DNA from: Mesotoga sp. UBA6090
Lineage (GTDB): Bacteria > Thermotogota > Thermotogae > Petrotogales > Kosmotogaceae
NCBI RefSeq assembly: GCF_002435945.1
Contig: NZ_DIXC01000058.1
Span: forward strand, 1-45,564
Direction: 5' to 3'
DNA length: 45,564 nucleotides
Below are positions 41,559 to 45,564 of this stretch, in pieces; positions within the stretch are counted from its first letter, which is position 1, and the number at the start of each line of letters is the position of its first letter. A program made the translations under genes and the position numbers. The notes below the pieces were generated by a model. It was given only the letters and a program-made list of their open reading frames with translations, was not told where the DNA came from and did no database searches.

Positions 41559-42437
41559 TTACCAGCCTCTTTCTTCCATTCGAACTTCAAGAGTCTCGAT
41601 CTCGAGACCGTCCATTGCATCTCCAACGTTTTCCGAGATCTCTGCTAACGCTTCGGCATTGTCATAATGCGAAACTGCTTCTACGATCGCTTTGGCCATT
41701 CTTGCAGGATCCTTTGACTTGAAGATTCCCGAACCTACGAAGACTCCGTCGCAGCCGAGCATCATCATGAGAGCCGCATCGGCCGGTGTAGCCACTCCGC
41801 CGGCGGCGAAATTGACGACTGGAAGCCGCCCGAGCTCTCTTACCTGGCTGAGGATCTCGACAGGCGCACCGATCTCCTTTCCATAATGGACGAGTTCGGC
41901 ATCGTTCATCATCTGGGCCTTTCTCACTTCTTCGTTGACGGTTCTCATGTGCTTGACGGCCTCGATGATATTTCCGGTGCCTGCCTCTCCCTTTGTTCTG
42001 ATCATCGCAGCGCCCTCGGCGATTCTTCTGACTGCTTCTCCGAGATTTCTCGCTCCACAAACGAAGGGGACGGTGAATATTCTCTTGTCTATGTGATATT
42101 TATCATCTGCAGGTGTAAGAACCTCCGATTCGTCGATGAAGTCAACGCCAATAGCTTCGAGGATCTTCGCTTCGGCAATATGTCCAATTCTCGCTTTTGC
42201 CATTACAGGGATCGTAACAGATTCCATGATCTCTTTGATGAGACCGATTTTCGCCATTCGGGCTACTCCGCCCTCTTTTCGGATATCCGCCGGTACTCTT
42301 TCAAGAGCCATTACTGCCGTGGCTCCGGCATCCTGAGCTATCTTTGCCTGTTCGGGATTCGTGACGTCCATGATTACGCCGTTCTTGAACATTTCAGCGA
42401 ACCCTTTTTTTACTGTCCAGGTTCCCTTTGCTTCCAT
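41559..42437 (-). CDS. pdxS: Pyridoxal 5'-phosphate synthase lyase subunit PdxS
   Basis: 292 residues from ATG 42437 (GAGGTG upstream). A highly conserved TIM barrel: KKGFAEMFKNGVIMDVTNPEQA, AVMALERVPADIR, MAKARIGHIAEAKILEA, FIDESEVLTPADD, and MIRTKGEAGTGNIIEAVKHM with the second active-site Lys. It builds PLP from ribose-5-phosphate, glyceraldehyde-3-phosphate and ammonia delivered by PdxT. It starts 2 bases after the upstream phosphoribosyltransferase stop. Confidence 0.97.
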   Translation of the reverse strand: MEAKGTWTVKKGFAEMFKNGVIMDVTNPEQAKIAQDAGATAVMALERVPADIRKEGGVARMAKIGLIKEIMESVTIPVMAKARIGHIAEAKILEAIGVDFIDESEVLTPADDKYHIDKRIFTVPFVCGARNLGEAVRRIAEGAAMIRTKGEAGTGNIIEAVKHMRTVNEEVRKAQMMNDAELVHYGKEIGAPVEILSQVRELGRLPVVNFAAGGVATPADAALMMMLGCDGVFVGSGIFKSKDPARMAKAIVEAVSHYDNAEALAEISENVGDAMDGLEIETLEVRMEERGW

Positions 42438-42439
42438 TT

Positions 42440-43756
42440 TCAACACCTCTCCTCTTTATCGTTGTTCCAATAGTTACTCGCTACCTTTTCCAATCTTGGA
42501 GCTTCTTTCTTCCCTCTTCCGACTTTTGCGCAAGGCCTTCCTTCGACCTCCACGATATCTGCCGTGAAGTCCAGCTTGTTCTTCAGTAGAGACGAACCGA
42601 CTCCGTAAACATCCGCGGGGACATTCAGCTTTTCGAAGAGATCTATCTTCTCCGCCGTGAAACCGCCCGAGACGACTATCTTCAAGTCCTTCATTCCGCA
42701 CCTGTCGAATTCCCTTCTAGCCCTCCAGACCATTTCGGGACAGACTCCCAGCGATGAAGCGTCTTTCGGGGCGACCGAGACGTCTCTCAAACTGCCAGAC
42801 GTATCGAATCTCACGCCCCATATCTTTCCCTTTCCCGGACCTATAACGGCCGAAGGATCGGTCTTGCCAGGTACAAAATCCTCACCGGTCTCGGCTTTGT
42901 ACGTGCGGGCAACGCAATCGACCGTCGTTCCAATCACATCGTTGTCCCAGTCGACCAAAATTATTCTATTGACTCCACCGTCTATGTAACGATCGAACTC
43001 CATGGCGGCCTTGGCCGTATCTCCGTTATACACTGCAATAAGGGCGTGGGGTATCGTCCCCATACTCTCAACGCCCCAGTAGTCTGCATTCGCATCTGTA
43101 GAAACACCGAAGGCACCTGCCTTGAGCGCCGCGTATCCGTCCGTTGCCTGAGTCCAGAAATGGTCGAATCTCGCGCTGAAGAAGAGTATCTCCTTGCCTC
43201 TAGCGGCCTTCACGACGGACTTGACGGCAGTGGCAGTTGAAGAAGCTCTCGCTATAACACCCAGCAATATGGTTTCCAGATAAGAGAAATATCTGGGATC
43301 GCCTTCTATAGTCATTACCGGTTCCATATCCTTTGCTTCATCACCGTCATACAGAGCGCGAACTTCTAGTTCGGGCCACTTGTCGACCCAGAGATCATTA
43401 AGCTTCATCTTAAGATCCCATTTTCGGGCGGTCAGTTCCACCAGTGCCCGACGGTCCATCTCCCAGGCTGCGTGGTTGACCTCCTTCTCAATCTCGAGTA
43501 CCCCTTCGAAGAGCCTCTTCGCCTCTCCTTCATTCGAGTAATAACCGGTCCCAAATCGAAGAATGGCAAGCGCTTCGTCAATTCCCACTATTGTCGCGTC
43601 TCTCCTCGGGAAGAGCTGGTATAGCACCCTTGACTTCTTTTCTGCCTTCTTGAGAACTTCGACGAGTCTTGTGAAGTATTTGTCAGAATAGTAGCCGGCT
43701 CTCATCTTGTCAATCGGTACTTTGAAAACCCTCGGGTCGATTCTGCACTTGTCCAC
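42440..43756 (-). CDS. Nicotinate phosphoribosyltransferase family protein
   Basis: I start it at GTG 43756 (VDKCRIDPRVFKVPIDKMRAG begins there) after AGGGGGC; the frame runs back to 43903 through a terminator and is not coding there. 438 residues: GYYSDKYFTR, ETILLGVIARASSTAT, FFSARFDHFWTQATDGYAAL, FGVSTDANADYWG, IPHALIAVYNGDT, and the phosphoribosyl-binding VSGGFTAEKIDLF…VYGVGSSLL. It makes nicotinate mononucleotide from nicotinate and PRPP for NAD salvage. First gene of the operon with pdxS, pdxT and the amidotransferase. Confidence 0.88.
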   Translation of the reverse strand: MDKCRIDPRVFKVPIDKMRAGYYSDKYFTRLVEVLKKAEKKSRVLYQLFPRRDATIVGIDEALAILRFGTGYYSNEGEAKRLFEGVLEIEKEVNHAAWEMDRRALVELTARKWDLKMKLNDLWVDKWPELEVRALYDGDEAKDMEPVMTIEGDPRYFSYLETILLGVIARASSTATAVKSVVKAARGKEILFFSARFDHFWTQATDGYAALKAGAFGVSTDANADYWGVESMGTIPHALIAVYNGDTAKAAMEFDRYIDGGVNRIILVDWDNDVIGTTVDCVARTYKAETGEDFVPGKTDPSAVIGPGKGKIWGVRFDTSGSLRDVSVAPKDASSLGVCPEMVWRARREFDRCGMKDLKIVVSGGFTAEKIDLFEKLNVPADVYGVGSSLLKNKLDFTADIVEVEGRPCAKVGRGKKEAPRLEKVASNYWNNDKEERC

Positions 43757-43822
43757 GGAGCGCCCCCTGCTTCTGCTGTTATTCGCAAGCAAAAATTCCG
43801 GAAAGTCATATCCGGTAACCTG

Positions 43823-43828
43823 ATTATA
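43823..43828 (-). promoter_or_regulatory. Candidate -10 box of the NAPRT-pdxST operon
   Basis: The minus strand has TATAAT within a TTATTATTATATAATC run, 67 bases upstream of the GTG at 43756. No clear -35 box could be matched. Confidence 0.3.
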
Positions 43829-43886
43829 TAATAATAAGTCACTTTCGGCTCGCTGCCCATGCTGTTTCTTGTGAAATAGACCAGTC

Positions 43887-43911
43887 CAAAAAAAACCGGC
43901 CATCAGGCCGG
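43887..43911 (-). terminator. Rho-independent terminator after the LiaF-like gene
   Basis: Stem CCGGCC / GGCCGG with a 4-base loop. On the minus strand eight T follow directly, 20 bases past the stop at 43931. A textbook terminator. Confidence 0.92.
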
Positions 43912-43930
43912 CAGAGAAGATGATTCTTTT

Positions 43931-44896
43931 TTATATCCAGTCGATAGAGATCTTCGACATATCTGACTTTACGTTGATCTGGCAGGTCGTCACGGCCCTG
44001 TCGATATTGGTCGAGACGTATCCCTTTTCTCTCTCCATAAGATTGTTGAAGTTACTCCAGTTCAACTCCCCTTCGTGAACAATACTAAGTCCAACATCCT
44101 TTGGTGCCCTGATGTTCAGGGAAGTAACTTCGCAGTCAATATCGATTATTGAGTCACGCCGCTCAGAAGGGATTATTGACAGCCTGGACAATGAGGTTTT
44201 GATTGTAGCCCTATCTAGATTCAGACTCGAAAAGTCAAGAACTGTATCAGCTCCATCAAGTGTGGCCTCAACCCTGAGAATGGGCTCAGCATTGATCTCA
44301 AGGTTCATTCTTGACTTCGACATAACACTCGAAACCCCGGATTTTGCCTTGCACTTCGCCTTCAAAACGCCTCTAGCCTTATCCATATCGTATTTCAGAT
44401 CTCCATTGAAACTCAGCTTATCGAAACTTACATTTGCGTCTATACCGTTTGAAGTGTTGTCCATCATTAGTACCTTCGTTAGGTTTGCCTCGAGTTCTAT
44501 TTCGAGCTCATCAAACTCCTTCGGTCTCGAGATGTTCAGGACCTGTCTAGTGGAGCTTTGTGTTTTTCCTAGCTTAAAGCTTTTTTTGAAAAGAGTAACT
44601 ATGCCCCAACCAACGATATACGATCCAATCATGGCCACTATGAGCTCCCAGAAGCCCCAACCCCTGAAGCCCCTGATAACATTCCACCCAATCAAAAGGT
44701 CGGTGACAAGAATCGCACCGAAGATGAGACTGCCCATGTATTCCGCCTTGAATCTTCTGAATATCTTAAATCCCTGATAGAGGAATACAATGGCAAAGAA
44801 GATCTCTATTGTGAAAGCAAAGCTAGGAATTATGTGTGTAACCGACAGAATGATCAATATCCCCAGAAAAATCGCGAAAAGCGCACCAAATTTCAT
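43931..44896 (-). CDS. LiaF/LiaI-like membrane protein
   Basis: 321 residues: four hydrophobic segments in the first 105 (FGALFAIFLGILIILSV, IEIFFAIVFLYQGFKIF, GSLIFGAILVTDLLIG, WELIVAMIGSYIVGWGIV), then a beta-rich domain of repeated short strands (about 120-321). This is the LiaI/LiaF arrangement of envelope-stress systems. It is directly downstream of the DUF4097-like gene (2-base gap), the same pairing seen in lia-type clusters. No kinase or regulator gene is inside the window. Confidence 0.7.
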   Translation of the reverse strand: MKFGALFAIFLGILIILSVTHIIPSFAFTIEIFFAIVFLYQGFKIFRRFKAEYMGSLIFGAILVTDLLIGWNVIRGFRGWGFWELIVAMIGSYIVGWGIVTLFKKSFKLGKTQSSTRQVLNISRPKEFDELEIELEANLTKVLMMDNTSNGIDANVSFDKLSFNGDLKYDMDKARGVLKAKCKAKSGVSSVMSKSRMNLEINAEPILRVEATLDGADTVLDFSSLNLDRATIKTSLSRLSIIPSERRDSIIDIDCEVTSLNIRAPKDVGLSIVHEGELNWSNFNNLMEREKGYVSTNIDRAVTTCQINVKSDMSKISIDWI

Positions 44897-44898
44897 TG

Positions 44899-45564
44899 CT
44901 AATCACCTTCTTTCTTTTCTCTGGTCAAGTTAGGTTCTTCAGGAGTATCAACTTTCTCAGGAGACTCCTGAAGCTCTTTGCTTTCTGTATCTTCGTCCTT
45001 CATCACTACATCTATGGAGTTCTTAAGCTTCTTGAGCTCTTCATCAACTTCGAGCATCTCTTCTATTTCCTTCTCAGAATAGCCTAGAACTCCTAGCATC
45101 TCCAGAGCGTACTCCTTTGTCAGCTTGCCTTCCTTGAAAAGTCTCAGTATCTTCTTAGTCTCCTGATCCTGGAGATTCTCTTCAACCACAGCGGCTCTGT
45201 AGGACCTGTTCTCTTCCGAAGAAGCAGGAGAAGATTCGACCTTGACATCTTTTGCGGGCGCTCCTCTGTACTTGGCACTTATTAGGAGATCACCAGACAC
45301 GCTGCTCATCTTAAGATACTCCTGTGGTTCACCATTTCCATATCTATAGTGCTTCTTGTCAACCTTCACCAGTCCCATGTCAGAGGAAACATCCCCACTA
45401 ACCGAAGAAATCGTCGCATCGAACCTGGGTTCACCTGAATATGAGATTATCGCATCCCCGCTTACCGTTGACACACTCGTGTCTCTTTCCATCGGAGGAA
45501 TTCCTTTAATGCTCAGATCACCCGATACTGATCCGAATTTGCCTCTTCGGTAATTCGATGCAAC
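44899..45564 (-). CDS. DUF4097-like (LiaG/toastrack) envelope protein, 5' end outside the window
   Basis: The frame is open to the window edge; an internal ATG at 45492 is not the start because the repeat pattern continues upstream (GSVSGDLSIKGIPP). SVSGDL, TVSGDA, SVSGDV and SVSGDL units are the beta-turn repeats of the DUF4097 right-handed sheet domain. The C-terminal 120 residues are charged and carry a SHOCT-like helix pair (ILRLFKEGKLTKEYALEMLGVLGYSEKEIEEML) at about 45022-45150. It probably interacts with the LiaF-like protein encoded next. Confidence 0.75.
   Translation of the reverse strand, partial: VASNYRRGKFGSVSGDLSIKGIPPMERDTSVSTVSGDAIISYSGEPRFDATISSVSGDVSSDMGLVKVDKKHYRYGNGEPQEYLKMSSVSGDLLISAKYRGAPAKDVKVESSPASSEENRSYRAAVVEENLQDQETKKILRLFKEGKLTKEYALEMLGVLGYSEKEIEEMLEVDEELKKLKNSIDVVMKDEDTESKELQESPEKVDTPEEPNLTREKKEGD

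Noticed and set aside
43757..43903. N-terminal extension of the nicotinate phosphoribosyltransferase frame
   Set aside because: It crosses a textbook terminator and the promoter region; the GTG at 43756 has a ribosome site.

Overview
The window reads as a chromosomal segment of a mesophilic Thermotogota bacterium, most likely a Mesotoga-like organism. That is an inference from the gene families (tungsten-type aldehyde ferredoxin oxidoreductase, PdxS/PdxT, many ABC sugar and amino-acid importers, a Thermotogota-style outer-membrane protein) and the moderate base composition. No rRNA, tRNA or CRISPR array was found. Nearly all the DNA is coding, in short tightly packed operons with GTG/TTG starts and ATGA overlaps.

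Layout. 1-4251: 3' part of a TPR-GGDEF diguanylate cyclase; an ArsR regulator with a two-gene ABC exporter (minus); and a plus operon of a tiny Cys-rich protein, a small membrane protein and a MarR regulator. 4270-5629: a radical SAM/SPASM maturase gene that has lost its 5' end, fused head to head with a VOC-family gene. 5715-7304: lipoprotein with five InlB-type repeats. 8035-10137: SIR2-domain protein, a probable phage-defence NADase.

10137-15425 is the most unusual part. It holds a single-chain MalF-MalG fused permease, then a structured RNA that looks like a molybdenum/tungsten-cofactor (Moco/Tuco) riboswitch lying exactly between permease and binding protein. After it come a sugar-type solute-binding protein and a secreted protein built of four sulfite-oxidase-like (molybdopterin-domain) repeats. 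No ATPase gene accompanies them. 15714-27057 is a ten-gene operon resembling lsr/rbs systems: SorC regulator, RbsB/RbsA/two RbsC-type importer genes, LsrK-like FGGY kinase, 2-hydroxyacid dehydrogenase, class II aldolase, EamA transporter and a tungsten-type aldehyde ferredoxin oxidoreductase. I infer import, phosphorylation and aldol cleavage of a small sugar or polyol, with the released aldehyde oxidised by the tungsten enzyme. This would give the neighbouring cofactor riboswitch a physiological context.

27.5-29.5 kb is a decay zone: a frameshifted pseudogene, palindromic dispersed repeats, an IS4/Tn5-type transposase remnant with one recognisable IS end, and a truncated surface-protein gene. 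29562-33973 carries a PAP2-fold protein lacking catalytic residues, a secreted tyrosine phosphatase fused to a SAM-hydroxide-adenosyltransferase-like domain, a GNAT acetyltransferase, a nucleoside phosphorylase, and an outer-membrane protein gene whose start is broken by a deletion. 34216-40253 is an IclR-regulated amino-acid import and catabolism locus (binding protein, ATPase, two permeases, aminotransferase, DapA-family lyase). 40309-43756 (minus) is a cofactor operon: nicotinate phosphoribosyltransferase, PdxS, PdxT and a class II glutamine amidotransferase. 43931-45564 (minus) holds LiaF-like and DUF4097-like envelope proteins, the latter cut by the window edge.
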